Shown here: positions 1 to 9,700 of the stretch, piece after piece
How positions within the stretch are numbered: position 1 is the stretch's first letter
How the letters are laid out: the number at the start of each line of letters is the position of its first letter
Assembly (NCBI GenBank): GCA_039816955.1
Contig: JBCBWU010000009.1
Coordinates: 4,226-68,225 of the forward strand
Direction of reading: 5' to 3'
DNA length: 64,000 nt
Origin: Lewinella sp039816955
GTDB taxonomy: Bacteria > Bacteroidota > Bacteroidia > Chitinophagales > Saprospiraceae
The notes under the pieces: generated by a model
The model's input: only the letters and a program-made list of their open reading frames with translations
Database searches by the model: none
Told to the model about the DNA's origin: nothing
Made by a program: the position numbers and the translations under genes

Positions 1-54
1 AGACACGGGATTGATTTTTAGTTGGTCTTACGTTACCAACAAGCTGGCAGTTGA

Positions 55-390
55 TTAACCCGCAGTTAGATCATTCACTGCTGCGTCGCTGGTAGCATTT
101 TTCTTAACGGAAGCGATACCGTTCTCCATGCCGGTAGCCGCCTTGTACATTTGGCTTTTACCAATTATCTGGCCATTAGAGGCCTTAAGGGTAAAGAACA
201 CGCGGCCGTCTTTAGATTCTTTACGCTCAAAGTTAGCATCGTTAGCGGCGTGGTTAATAACAGACTGTACGCCGTTCGTAGCACCGGACTTGGCTGCGTA
301 GCCTTGGCTAGAAAGAATCACCTGACCGTTGCTGGCCTTGAGGTTGAAATAGAATTTACCTGAATCGTTTTTGAAAACTTCAAAAGCCAT
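55..390 (-). CDS. YegP-like DUF1508 protein, two tandem repeats
   Basis: A 111-residue protein made of two copies of the DUF1508 (YegP) motif. Each copy has the pattern F-x-F-x-L-K-A-S-N-G-Q-(V/I)-I, followed by a short helix containing G-(A/M)-x-N-G-(V/I)-x-S-V. The copies occupy roughly residues 5-50 and 56-102, which is the usual length and layout of the family. Members are small, probably cytoplasmic proteins of unknown biochemical role. There is no signal peptide. The start is the only ATG giving a complete first repeat. The gene stands alone, with a gene-free stretch of about 400 bp upstream of it. Family assignment is firm; function is unknown. Confidence 0.9.
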   Translation of the reverse strand: MAFEVFKNDSGKFYFNLKASNGQVILSSQGYAAKSGATNGVQSVINHAANDANFERKESKDGRVFFTLKASNGQIIGKSQMYKAATGMENGIASVKKNATSDAAVNDLTAG

Positions 391-808
391 AGTTATAACT
401 TTTCTGTGAATTAAAGGTATTAGAAATTTTGTGTGCTTTGCTCGTTGAACACAGTCTTAAGACTACATATTCAGTAAAAGTAACACCGAACGCGATTTTA
501 CTTCAGGTGTTTAAGTTTTAGCGTGCTGAATATCTGCTTTTTCCGCTAAGCGTCCTAAATATTATTCAAGTTTTCTGTTACCACCCAGATTTGAGTTATC
601 CTTCGGTTATACCGCTTACGAAGTAGTTTGGGCCTAGCCAAACGACTTCACGCGAGTATATACTCGTAGCGAAGATGGTTTGGATTCCCAAACCACTTCG
701 GCTTCGGTATAGCAAAAACTTGACAACGAGCAAGGGCCGGTCACGAAATATGCCTTTTCCACCCTCAATTTTGCCAACTTCAACCCTATTTGCCACTTAT
801 TACACTAA
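391..808. other. Gene-free stretch with palindromes
   Basis: No credible gene is visible here. It holds a perfect 12-bp palindrome centred on CTTAAG (453-464) and the large foldback element described separately at 608-711. Short open frames at 596-796 and 675-863 have no recognisable content, although the end of the second one runs into the decayed patatin gene and may be a frame-shifted remnant of its 5' part. Confidence 0.5.
608..711. repeat. Nested foldback element, about 104 bp
   Basis: The outer arms 608-632 and 687-711 are inverted copies matching at about 20 of 25 positions. An inner pair related to CCAAACGACTTC is also present, and the exact centre is a perfect 14-bp palindrome, CGAGTATATACTCG (653-666). 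All layers share the same centre at 659.5. This symmetry suggests a MITE- or REP-like palindromic element, or a cruciform-forming site, rather than a simple terminator. There is no T-tract. Confidence 0.7.
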
Positions 809-1318
809 AGCAGCCATTTACCCAAGCGAAACCGACCAAGGTATTCTGCCCGCGAGGTCTTAGCGCTTTACACCCAACAAGGGCCACTTATTTTCTACCG
901 GTCTCTAAAGCGTCGGCTAACCAGTATGATGGGTTTTACTAAGGATAAATTTGACAGTGCACAAATGACTAAGATGCTGCGCCGCTTCATGGGAGAAGTA
1001 CCTTTAAGCAGTGCCTTCAAGCCCTGTTTGATTCCTGCCTACGACATCTCGCAGCAAGCAGCTTATCATTTTGACAGTCTGCTGGCCACACAAGAGCAGT
1101 ACTCCAACTTTCCTATTTGGCAGGTCGCCCAGGCTACTGCTTCTGCTCCGGTTTATTTCGAGCCTATGGTGGTGCAGGCACAGGATGGCAGCCGCCGCAC
1201 CTTAATTGATGGCGGAATATTTCGCCGAAGGGCAGAAGCTTTTATTACTGCAACTCGTTCGTTCGATAATGACGCAAGCATGTACTGCGGCCTACATTTC
1301 CGCAAAGTAGAATTTTAA
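809..1318 (+). pseudogene. Patatin-like phospholipase, decayed fragment
   Basis: The frame reads P-R-Y-S-A-R-E-V-L-x-L-Y, then a stretch rich in R-R-L, then L-I-P-A-Y-D-I, then A-T-A-S-A-P-V-Y-F-E-P and finally L-I-D-G-G-I-F. This is the middle and C-terminal half of a bacterial patatin-like acyl hydrolase, including the DGG motif that supplies the catalytic aspartate. The N-terminal part with the oxyanion hole and the GxSxG nucleophile is missing or scrambled: an in-frame TAA at 806-808 closes the frame. After the DGG motif the sequence diverges and stops about 28 residues later, where intact relatives continue. The first ATG in frame (926) lies inside the domain, so this cannot be a functional start. 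The 3' end overlaps the convergent regulator gene by 4 bp. Confidence 0.8.
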
Positions 1319-2055
1319 GGATTGAGATTGAACCGTTCCAGTGCTTGGAGAAAATCATCTTTCCGACGGCGCGAAATACTGATTGCTTTGCCGCCTTGCA
1401 TGATGACGAAGCCACCCTCGTTGCGGATGTATTCCGTCATTAGATGAAGGTTGATTAAGTAAGAATGGTGAATTCGGCAAAAGCCATAATCCTGCAATTC
1501 CTCCTCTAACCATCCTAGTGAGCGGCTAATCTTGAGCGGCTTTTGATCTTTGATATAAACCAGCGCCACGTTATCCTCGGCCTGGGCATAAATAACTTCA
1601 GAAAGGTCAATAAACTGCTGCCCGGTACTGATGGGAAAGCCAAAACGCTGCTGGGTGGAGGTTTCACTCGCTGCAGAACTGGCTGTGTTTTTCTGCTTGG
1701 AGCGGCATTTCGCTACCGCATCCAGCAGTTCGTCTTCGTCAATAGGCTTGAGTAAGTAGTCCAAGGCACTGTTCTTAATGGCCTGAATCGCATACTCATC
1801 GTAGCTGGTGGTAAAAATCAGCTCAAAAGTGGGATGTTTGATCGCCTCCAGCACATCAAAGCCCGTCATATCACCTAAGCGGATATCGAGAAACAGTAGA
1901 TCTGGCAGGTGACGCTTAATCGCTCGAATAGCATCCTTACCCGTAGTGCATTCTGCAATGATTTCTACCTCAGGGCAGTTGTTTTGCAGCTTCCAGCGCA
2001 GGTTGTCCATGCCACTTGGTTCATCTTCTACTAGTATGGTTCTGATTTTGCTCAT
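1315..2055 (-). CDS. LytTR-family response regulator
   Basis: A 246-residue two-domain regulator. Residues 1-120 form a receiver domain with the acidic pair E10-D11, phosphoacceptor D57 (in F-L-D-I-R-L-G) and the conserved lysine K103 in L-L-K-P-I-D. Residues from about 140 to the end form a LytTR DNA-binding domain, with the expected I-H-H-S-Y-L-I-N and S-R-R-R motifs. It should be phosphorylated by a LytS/YehU-type histidine kinase and bind direct repeats in target promoters. No partner kinase is adjacent in this window; the kinase at 39.4-42.5 kb has its own regulator. The start ATG gives a full-length receiver domain. Confidence 0.93.
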   Translation of the reverse strand: MSKIRTILVEDEPSGMDNLRWKLQNNCPEVEIIAECTTGKDAIRAIKRHLPDLLFLDIRLGDMTGFDVLEAIKHPTFELIFTTSYDEYAIQAIKNSALDYLLKPIDEDELLDAVAKCRSKQKNTASSAASETSTQQRFGFPISTGQQFIDLSEVIYAQAEDNVALVYIKDQKPLKISRSLGWLEEELQDYGFCRIHHSYLINLHLMTEYIRNEGGFVIMQGGKAISISRRRKDDFLQALERFNLNP

Positions 2056-2614
2056 AGTACGTACGATTTCTGCGGCTAAAAGGCGCTAGCGCATCCAGTA
2101 TCTTGTCTGAAAGCAAATATCCTTGCCGAATTGTTATTGAGAATGTTTTGGCCATGAGGTACCCCAACCGATAAACAGCTGATACGCTGCTGCTCTTCCT
2201 TCCAATAATGTAGGAACCAAATTAGATATGTAGGCTTTACGAGCAAAATGGCAGAAAGTCAGTATTGGGGCTCGTTGGGGTCAATGCTTGCGCCAATTTA
2301 ATGAACTTTTTCGGCACCTACATAAGCAAAAGCTTTTTGATCAGGTCGACCTGACAAAGAACTGATTTAAACTTTTCTAATGGATTGCGCCTCAAGCCCT
2401 TATGGAACCTGACTTCAGCGTTTTCCTTCCCGCACTTGCTGCGGGATACCTTCCAGGTATGCACTCGGAAAGCCTCTTCGCCAGAACCCACAAAGGCTCA
2501 GGCTCATCAACACCACAAAAGTTTAAATCAGTTCAATCACTGGACGGCTGCCTACCTGTATCCGGTTGTAAAATTGGATAGCCCTATAGTGAACTAGCCA
2601 AGGGCTACCGCAAA
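2056..2614. other. Long gene-poor region with a foldback element
   Basis: About 560 bp without a convincing gene. It holds a perfect 14-bp palindrome TCAGGTCGACCTGA at 2341-2354, followed at once by the foldback element 2359-2534. A 70-residue open frame across the element (2385-2597) has no protein-like features and is probably spurious. Confidence 0.5.
2359..2534. repeat. MITE-like foldback element, 176 bp
   Basis: The ends are perfect 18-bp inverted repeats: GAACTGATTTAAACTTTT at 2359-2376 and its reverse complement at 2517-2534. Inward of these the two arms stay recognisably complementary for about 50 further bases. The middle carries two smaller hairpins: CCCGCA/TGCGGG, and ATACC/GGTAT around the CCTTCCAGG region. 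It encodes nothing. The structure is that of a miniature inverted-repeat element or a large folded RNA. No target-site duplication was recognised. Confidence 0.7.
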
Positions 2615-2776
2615 ATGGACCAACGCCAAAATGAACCACTTACAGTTCAATTGGAAAAAGGTGAGTTTGTTATGCTGGTGGAGGTGTTTGTGGATGACTA
2701 CATGAAGCTTAAGCTTCCGGACAATGATGGTGACTTTGTGAGATATCGGGCGGTGATTCTTAAAAAAATAGAATAG
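2615..2776 (+). CDS. Small hypothetical protein, 53 aa
   Basis: A short open frame starting at an ATG and rich in acidic and valine residues, with a core pattern E-F-V-M-L-V-E-V-F-V-D-D-Y and a basic end K-K-I-E. An AAGGG tract lies about 11 bases upstream. The composition looks protein-like, but no family is recognised. The open frame extends back to a stop at 2579 without another ATG, so it could also be the C-terminal remnant of a longer gene cut by the adjacent foldback element. There is no signal peptide or membrane segment. Confidence 0.35.
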   Translation: MDQRQNEPLTVQLEKGEFVMLVEVFVDDYMKLKLPDNDGDFVRYRAVILKKIE

Positions 2777-2927
2777 TTGCTAAGCATTCAGTTCACATCG
2801 GCGACACTAAAAGGCCTGCTTTAGGTCACGAAGCGAACTTTTTTCAGTTCCTTTGTGTAGTACAGTCTGTTCATTTTGCATTCGCGCGAAAAGTAAGTGT
2901 GAATGCTGGTAATAAAGATTAGAAGAG

Positions 2928-3323
2928 ATGGAAACCAAGCGCCAACGGCAGGTAGCGGAACTAGTGAAGCGAAATTTTAGCATGGTGTTGCATGAAATAG
3001 GCTCGTACATCTACGGCAGCGAACCGCTGGTCACCGTAACCGAAGTGAAAATGTCATCGGATCTTGGTATCGCCAAGATCTACCTCAGTATCTGGAATAC
3101 GGATAATAAGCAAGCTGTCATGTTGCAGTTGGAAGAAGAGTATCCGCGTCTACGTTCAGCTTTGGGTAATCGCCTCAAGCGTCAGGTGCGCCGGATCCCC
3201 GATATCGCCCTCTTCGAAGACGAAACCATCGACGAGATGTACCGGGTAGATTCCCTCTTTGAGCGCCTCCACCGGGAAGATCAGATGGGAGCTAACCGCC
3301 CGGCAGAGGAAGAAAATGAGTAG
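2928..3323 (+). CDS. rbfA: Ribosome-binding factor A
   Basis: A 131-residue RbfA, a KH-like cytoplasmic factor that binds the 30S subunit and assists late 16S rRNA maturation and cold adaptation. The sequence begins E-T-K-R-Q-R-Q-V-A-E-L-V-K-R and contains the family core V-T-V-T-E-V-K-x-S-S-D-L-x-x-A-K-I-Y-L-S, then R-S-A-L-G-N-R-L-K-R-Q-V-R-R-I-P-D-I and the closing D-E-T-I-D-E-M-Y-R-V-D segment. Length matches the family. The ATG is the first one in frame and gives the full N terminus. It converges on queA with only 7 bp between the two stop codons, leaving little room for a separate terminator. Confidence 0.95.
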   Translation: METKRQRQVAELVKRNFSMVLHEIGSYIYGSEPLVTVTEVKMSSDLGIAKIYLSIWNTDNKQAVMLQLEEEYPRLRSALGNRLKRQVRRIPDIALFEDETIDEMYRVDSLFERLHREDQMGANRPAEEENE

Positions 3324-3330
3324 TCAAGAG

Positions 3331-4461
3331 TTATTGCCTCGGCAAGTCGATTGGCTTGGCCAAGTACTCTGGGCCTATGGTCCACCAACTACTTTCCTGG
3401 TTATCATTTAAGATCAGGTGTAAGTCGCCAAATTCGTGCCAGTAGTATTGCTCTTGTAGTGCCGCTTGGTAGGCTAGTCGCAGGTGTCGCTTGCTGGCTA
3501 CAGCTTGCAGCATGTGTAGATGACTGGCTTCTGGTTCGTGAAAGCCTGTGAGTAAACCGTTGGCGATCTTCATTTTGTAGTTGCTTTGGATGTAGAGTTC
3601 GGTAAGCCCTTGGTAAGACTGAACCAGGCCATCCGCATCCGCTGCTGATTCCAAGGCGCGCACGGCGGTGGTGCCTACTGCAATGATGCGTCTGCCCTGC
3701 TGTTTAGCCGTATTAATGAGCTGACTACTTAAACGGGATATCTCCAGGTATTCGGGATAGGGATGCTCATTGATTTCCAAACTGCTGACACCGGTATGTA
3801 GCAGGATAGGAACGATCTGAATTCCTTTCTTTAGTAGCTTTTTTACCAAGCTTTCGGTAAATCCCCGGGCCGCTGAGGGCATTTCAGTGCTGCCCGGTTG
3901 TTGTCCAAAGTACGTCTGATAGTAGGCCAGTGGATACGGTTTGTCAACCCCTTGGTACTTCACGGGTTGGGCATATTCCGTTAGGTAATCGGTCAGAACT
4001 TGGGGTGCCTTTATAACAGCTTCCCAGAGGTGGAGCAATTGTTGATCCTGGTAAAAAGGAGTTTCAAGGCGGAGCGAGGCACCACCGGGCAACTCAAAGA
4101 TTTGCCCTGGCACCCCACTCGTCCAACGGTGGGTATTATTTTGCGATATAGATCTGATCTCCACCAGCCACCGCTGTTCATCTAGTTGGGTGCTTAGATG
4201 TAAGCGGGCATCCGTGCCATCCGGCAAAACCAAAGGCAGAGCCGCTGGGATTGTAGCAGAGGTGTTAACTACCAGTACATCTCCTCGGTCCAGTATCTGA
4301 TCCAGCTCGTGGAAAGTGTGATGCGTAATCGTTTGCCCATCGTGATTGCTGACCATCAGCCGAACATCGTCTCTGTTCAACCCCCGTTCTTCGGTAGGCA
4401 ACGGACAAGCTAATTGTTGAGGAAGGATAAATTGGAATATTTCGGCATGTTGCTTAGTCAT
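3331..4461 (-). CDS. queA: S-adenosylmethionine:tRNA ribosyltransferase-isomerase (QueA family)
   Basis: A 376-residue QueA-family enzyme. QueA transfers and isomerises the ribosyl group of S-adenosylmethionine onto 7-aminomethyl-7-deazaguanine in tRNA, making epoxyqueuosine. Family signatures are visible in order: R-G-L-N-R-D-D-V-R-L-M-V near residue 30, D-V-L-V-V-N-T-S-A-T-I-P near 60, an L-H-T-G-V-S-S-L stretch, I-A-V-G-T-T-A-V-R-A-L-E-S and G-L-L-T-G-F-H-E-P-E-A-S-H. It is somewhat divergent from the classical enzyme (for example S-A-T in place of the usual R-V-x-P-A-R region). Some Bacteroidota carry a second, divergent QueA, and this could be that paralogue. The start is supported by the conserved N terminus. 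Confidence 0.85.
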   Translation of the reverse strand: MTKQHAEIFQFILPQQLACPLPTEERGLNRDDVRLMVSNHDGQTITHHTFHELDQILDRGDVLVVNTSATIPAALPLVLPDGTDARLHLSTQLDEQRWLVEIRSISQNNTHRWTSGVPGQIFELPGGASLRLETPFYQDQQLLHLWEAVIKAPQVLTDYLTEYAQPVKYQGVDKPYPLAYYQTYFGQQPGSTEMPSAARGFTESLVKKLLKKGIQIVPILLHTGVSSLEINEHPYPEYLEISRLSSQLINTAKQQGRRIIAVGTTAVRALESAADADGLVQSYQGLTELYIQSNYKMKIANGLLTGFHEPEASHLHMLQAVASKRHLRLAYQAALQEQYYWHEFGDLHLILNDNQESSWWTIGPEYLAKPIDLPRQ

Positions 4462-4521
4462 GGTTTATGTCTTTTTGAGGGTGATCAATCTGAAAGCAGA
4501 GAGAGCGTTAGCTATAGAGAT

Positions 4522-5229
4522 TTACGCGAGTGCTTTGATGAGCGCTGACGCAGCGTAGCGGCCACTTGCAGGCCGTTCTTGAATCAGCCGAAGAGCAGCC
4601 GGGAGGGCTACTTCCTGCGGCAGCGGACGATCACTGATGTCTTCTCCCGGAAAGGCTTCCTGGTGCATGCTGGTGCGCATATCACCTGGGTCAAAGGCGT
4701 ACACCCGCAGTTCAGGGGCCTCCTCAGCCAGGACCGAGGAAAGATGATCTAATGCGGCCTTACTACTACCATAAGCGCCCCAGCCGGCATAGGCTTCTAC
4801 TGCTGCATCACTACTAAGGTTAATTACCTGGGCATCCGGCCGCAGGTATGCCCTAACCTTTTGTAGCAGCGAAATAGGGGCAATGATGTTGGTGTGATAG
4901 AGTTCGTGGAGATTGTCCACAGGATGATCCAGTAAGTGGGAGATGGGAGAGGTGCCTAGCGCCGAAGCGTTATTCACAATCAAGTCTAAAGCCCACTGTT
5001 TATTGATGAGCGCATCTCGCAATTGTAAGAGGTGAATCTCATCGCGCACGTCGCCGGAAATGGCCACTACTTCCGTGCGTGCCACCAGTTTTTTTTGTGC
5101 TGCTAGCAAGCGTTCTGCATGTCGGCCATTGATAATGAGCTGCCAACCTTGTGCAGCTAGTGCTTCGGCCAAGGCCAATCCAAATCCTTGTGATGCTCCA
5201 GTAATCAGAGCTGTTTTAGTCGTGTTCAT
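4522..5229 (-). CDS. Short-chain dehydrogenase/reductase
   Basis: A 235-residue classical SDR oxidoreductase with a Rossmann fold. Visible landmarks are the cofactor-binding T-G-A-S-Q-G-F-G at residues 10-17, N-N-A-S at 86-89, the catalytic serine at 139/140 (I-N-L-S-S) and the catalytic Tyr153-x-x-x-Lys157 in A-Y-G-S-S-K. An arginine after the second strand (N-G-R-H) favours NADP(H). The substrate cannot be named. The protein is cytoplasmic and lies 60 bp downstream of queA in the same orientation, so the two may be co-transcribed. The ATG chosen gives the standard short N-terminal segment before the glycine motif. Confidence 0.9.
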   Translation of the reverse strand: MNTTKTALITGASQGFGLALAEALAAQGWQLIINGRHAERLLAAQKKLVARTEVVAISGDVRDEIHLLQLRDALINKQWALDLIVNNASALGTSPISHLLDHPVDNLHELYHTNIIAPISLLQKVRAYLRPDAQVINLSSDAAVEAYAGWGAYGSSKAALDHLSSVLAEEAPELRVYAFDPGDMRTSMHQEAFPGEDISDRPLPQEVALPAALRLIQERPASGRYAASALIKALA

Positions 5230-5349
5230 GTCTTCGTAACTTTTGCTACAAAGCTCGGCTGAACACGCCCACTACACTACGCTCGAAAGACGGGTTTTAC
5301 ACCTGTACGATGGGACAGGGTAAAAATCAAAATTGGGTAGGCACTAGGT

Positions 5350-5560
5350 ACATTCTTGGTGGCCTTGAATGGCTGAGGTGCTTTTCATTCTAATTCTTAT
5401 TCTCACTCTAATTCTAATTTCTATATGCCCTTTCAATGCCTTATCTGGTTAAAAAAGTAGCCGGTATTGAGAGGTCAGTATACATCCTTTGGTGGCCTTG
5501 GGTGACTGAGGTGGTTTTCATTCTAATTCTAATTCTCACTCTAATTCTAATTCTTACCCT
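5350..5560. repeat. 133-bp-period direct repeat with an ATTCTA microsatellite
   Basis: A block of about 75 bp containing TTGGTGGCCTTG, GACTGAGGTG/GGCTGAGGTG and a run of ATTCTAATTCT-type units occurs twice, starting at about 5356 and 5489, a period of 133 bp. The second microsatellite run ends exactly at the 3' end of the LuxR-type reading frame and supplies its stop codon. The arrays are low-complexity tandem units of about 6 bp that are expected to slip during replication. Confidence 0.8.
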
Positions 5561-6476
5561 AATTCACACTCCCCATCAACCCACGCCGTACCGCCACCTC
5601 CACCGCCTCTGTGCGCGTCTGCGCTTGCAGTTTTCCGAGGATGCTACTGATGTGAAACTTAACCGTCCGCTCGGTGATGAAAAGCTGACTTGCAATCTGC
5701 GGGTTGGTGAGTCCTTGTTTCACCAGCTGGAGTACCTCCGTTTCGCGCGGGGTGAGGGGTGACGTAGGATAGCTTAATGTCTTTTGTTGGGTTTCTTTAC
5801 TTACAGCTTGCGCTTCCTCCTCTACCAATTGGAGTTGTTGTTCCAGGGCACGGAGTTGCTTTAGCGCCGCTTTCGGATCATGTTCTAATTCACGGATGAC
5901 TTGTATGAGTTGTGGGTGAACCAGTTTGGCAAGAATCCGCTGACTGGCCGATTCATTAGTGACCTATTTTTGGTGGGCCAATTGCGCTCGCGTTCGCTGA
6001 ATAGCAATTGCCAACAATTCACTTACGGTTTGTAGCAGGGTGAGTTGTTGATCATCCAGCTGGCAATTATCCTCGTGGAGCAGATTGAGAATACCTAGTT
6101 TTTCCCCCTGACTAAAAATGGGAATAGTGGCATGGAATTTCATACCCTCGCTTTCCGGTAGGTCTTTCAAACGGCTACAAGCAATCTCGCTGATATTGGT
6201 GGGCTGCTGGACCTGGCTATTCAAATACTTTTCAATGCAATAACACCAGCCGGAAAGCCGCTCCGGATGCTGTGCTAAGGCTGCTGGCAACTGGTGCGAA
6301 GCAGCTAGGTATACCGACTGCTGATCTGGCTGCACCAGCCAAATCCAACCCGCCTCTAGCTCAAGTACCTCAATGGTTTTGGCCAGCGCCTTGCGCAAAG
6401 CAGCAGCCAAAGTAAACTCCTCATTCAAGTGACGGGCAATCTCGTAAAGAGGCTTAAAGTGCCGATCTTCTGTCAT
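5559..6476 (-). pseudogene. GAF-LuxR transcriptional regulator split by one in-frame TAG
   Basis: Reading from 6476, the first 170 residues form a GAF sensor domain with motifs such as G-W-C-Y-C-I, F-H-A-T-I-P-I-F and G-I-L-N-L-L. The frame then meets a TAG at 5964-5966. The same frame continues with no further stop through 45 codons of charged, helix-forming sequence into a LuxR-type helix-turn-helix (L-T-P-R-E-T-E-V-L-x-L-V, then T-x-R-T-V-K-F-H-I) and ends at 5559. The only starts after the TAG are weak, for example a TTG at 5826-5828. The simplest reading is one GAF-LuxR regulator interrupted by a nonsense codon. Translation as two separate proteins or readthrough remain possible. The stop codon at the true 3' end is formed by a microsatellite unit. 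Confidence 0.75.
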
Positions 6477-6706
6477 CCGTTAGCACATAATGGTCAGCTG
6501 TAAGGTACTGTAAAAATCAAGTTGTAACTTTAGAACCCGCAGGAATGTCAATGGCACTAGCGATTTCAATAGCAACACAACTGGAGGAGGACAGCGGGGC
6601 TCGTAATGCTACAACAATCATTTATTGCCATTTTCATTGCCTTGTCTGCCGAAGCTTTATGCGTAGGCAGGCCATTGAAATTTTAATTAATAAAGCTACC
6701 TATCTA

Positions 6707-9700
6707 ATGAGACGATATCTACTTTTTGTCTTTGCTTGCCTATGTTGCTATTCGCTTTTTGGGCAAGACACGCTTCGCGTACAAACCCTCACCTGGGCCG
6801 ATGATGCGCGTTCGGGCTTCTACACCTTTCCGGATAATCCCGGCCAGACCTACGAGAAAATTTTGATGCGCTACAATATGCGTTGCCATGATGTAGCAGT
6901 TGGTAGTGGCAATACGGGCTGCCGGGAGTGGGACTACAGTTGTAATACTTTCATTACGGATCCGAACTTGCTGGATTCTACCAGAAGTATTCATCCTTCA
7001 CACCGCATTAGTGGTTTTGTGGGAACGGAGTTTCCCTTTACCAGTGAGCCCTATTATAGCTACACGCAATACGCACAGCAGCAGACCAATTTTACCGATA
7101 CCACTAGCCTTAATGTGGCCGAAATAGGAGAAGAGGAGGTTGCCTTGAGTTTGGGTGATGTCACAACACAATCCCGTGCGCAATACCTTTATTTGGCCGA
7201 AGATCTACAAGCTGCCGGTTTAGTAGCCGGACCAATTACAGCCCTGCAAATGGAAGTGATAAGACCTGGTGGGACGGTCCCATTCTTGAGACTGCGCCTG
7301 CAGGAGGTGGATATGGAAGCTCTATCGGGAGAGACACCGCTTACAGATGGCTTTACGGAGGTTTTCTTTCGCACGATCGATTTTCCAGACCAGGCTTGGG
7401 TGAGTTTTCCTTTCTACCAGCCATTTGAGTGGGATGGTACGAGTGATTTATTGTTAGATGTAAGCTCAAACGGTGAAATCGGAACGCCCTATGTTCAGTT
7501 TGCTGGTAGTGAGACGGTAGGGAATACCGGGCTTGGCGCAATTGGTGAAAATCAACATTATCTTGGCATGCGCGGTAGCGGGTGGCTCGAAGTGCCGACT
7601 GAGGCTTTGGGCATGAGCCAAGGAGTGACCGTCGCTTTCTGGTCCTACGGCTTATCTGATATTCTGCCCGCTAATACCTCTGTGTTTGAAGCAATGGACG
7701 GTGCTAACCGCCGGCAAATGAATGTGCACTTGCCCTGGAGCAACGGACAAATTTATTGGGATTGTGGTAACGATGGCTCTGGCTATGACCGTATTAACAA
7801 ACAGGCTAATCCTGAAGATTACGAAGGCCGTTGGAACCATTGGGCATTTACCAAAGATGTGGCTAGTGGTACGATGGAAATTTACCTCAATGGCGAACTA
7901 TGGCACAGTGGTACAGGTATGACCCGCCCAATTATGGCTACCCGCATGAACGTAGGCGTAAACGGTAATGGTGGCAACCCTTACCCAGGTGACCTGGATA
8001 ACTTCAGCATGTGGCAGCGGGCACTTACGGCAGAGGAGATTCAGCAGATTATGTTTACGGAAGATATTCCTGGTACGCATCCTGCCATAGCCGATCTCAT
8101 CCTACACTATCCGCTAAACGAAGGAACAGGCTTGGTTGCAACAGATGTGGCTAATGGTTTTGATGGCAGTCTGATAGGACCAAATTGGCAGGCTTATCGA
8201 GGCCGCGAAATGCCCTTTGATTGGCTGGCCATTCCTTATCGCTTCAACGCGCGTTGGGAACAAGGCGTACATACTACAACGAATGAAGATGTGTTTGTGG
8301 TTGATTCGACGGAGGTCTATCCCAACACAGTGATAGAATTCGCAGTGAATGCCTCCAATGACTTGGAAACAACGAGCATTTACGAAACCTACGCCGCGAC
8401 TGAGACTTACCTCTACGATGAGGCGGGTAATATCTTAGCCACCTACCCGCTGGAATCAGAAGGAACGATCAATATCACCGACCTGATTTATCATACTAAA
8501 CGCCCGGCAAAATTTGAGATTCTCTCGCTGGTGACGCCCTACGGCAACGGACTGGATCTGGGACCAGAAGGCAAGACCTTCACCTTTGATGTAACTGATT
8601 TTGGACCCATCCTGAAAGGCGAGAAGTTCATGAGCCTGGAAATGGGCGGTCAGAACCAGGAGGAAATGGATATCGAGTTCCTCTTCATCACCGGTACGCC
8701 TACGCGTGATGTTATTTCGGTTGAAAACATTTGGCCTTTTGCGCGCGGCTGGTACGAACCCATTCAGAATAATGATCTCTTTGAACCAAGGGAACTTACG
8801 CTCAACCCAGCAGCTGATGCCTACAAGCTGCGCTTAAGCGTAACGGGGCACGGTCAGAACGGAGAGTTTGTTCCACGTGAGCATTACCTGAACGTAGATG
8901 GCGGTAGCCAGGATTTCCGCTTTGATGTGTGGAAGGCTTGCGGCCAAAATCCGATCTACCCTCAGGGCGGTACCTGGATCTTTGATCGTGCCGGCTGGTG
9001 CCCGGGTATGGCTACGGACCTGCACGAGTACATGCTGCCAGAGAGCGTAGGCAGTTCTGTGGAGCTAGATTATGGTGTAAACGGCGCCTTTATGGATCAG
9101 GCCAATTACCTGGTTTCTTCACAATTGGTGACTTATGGCCCACCTAACTTCACTTTAGATGCAGCGGTGGAAGATGTCATTCGCCCCAGCCAGAAGGTAG
9201 AGCACGAGCGCTTTAACCCCTTGTGTGACGATCCGATTGTAGTGATCAAAAATAATGGTACCAGCCCCATCACAAGTTTGGAAATCAACTACGGTGTAGT
9301 GAACGGAAACTCGGATACCTACACCTGGTCTGGTGATCCGATTGCGTTTGGAAGTACCCGCCAAATTGCCCTTCCGGTAGATGGCTACTTGTTCTGGCAG
9401 AGCAATGAGGACGAACCTGAGTTTTACGTGAGCATTTCCGCCCCCAACGGAGGTACTGATGAGTACAGTGCCAATGATCAAATGAATACTAGCTTCGTAC
9501 CAGCAGATATACTGGACTACGAAGAGATGATATTCCGCTTCCGCACTAATAATCGTCCGGCGGAGAACAGTTACCAAATTCGGGACGCCAGTGGCGAAGT
9601 TGTCATGCAGCGCAGCGGTATGCAAGCCGCCACAGAGTACCTCGATGAAGTGATGCTACCACCCGGTTGCTACAGCCTAACGGTTGAAGATAGCGGTGGT

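Noticed and set aside
2385..2597. 70-residue open frame across the foldback element
   Set aside because: Its sequence follows the inverted repeat and has no protein-like composition.
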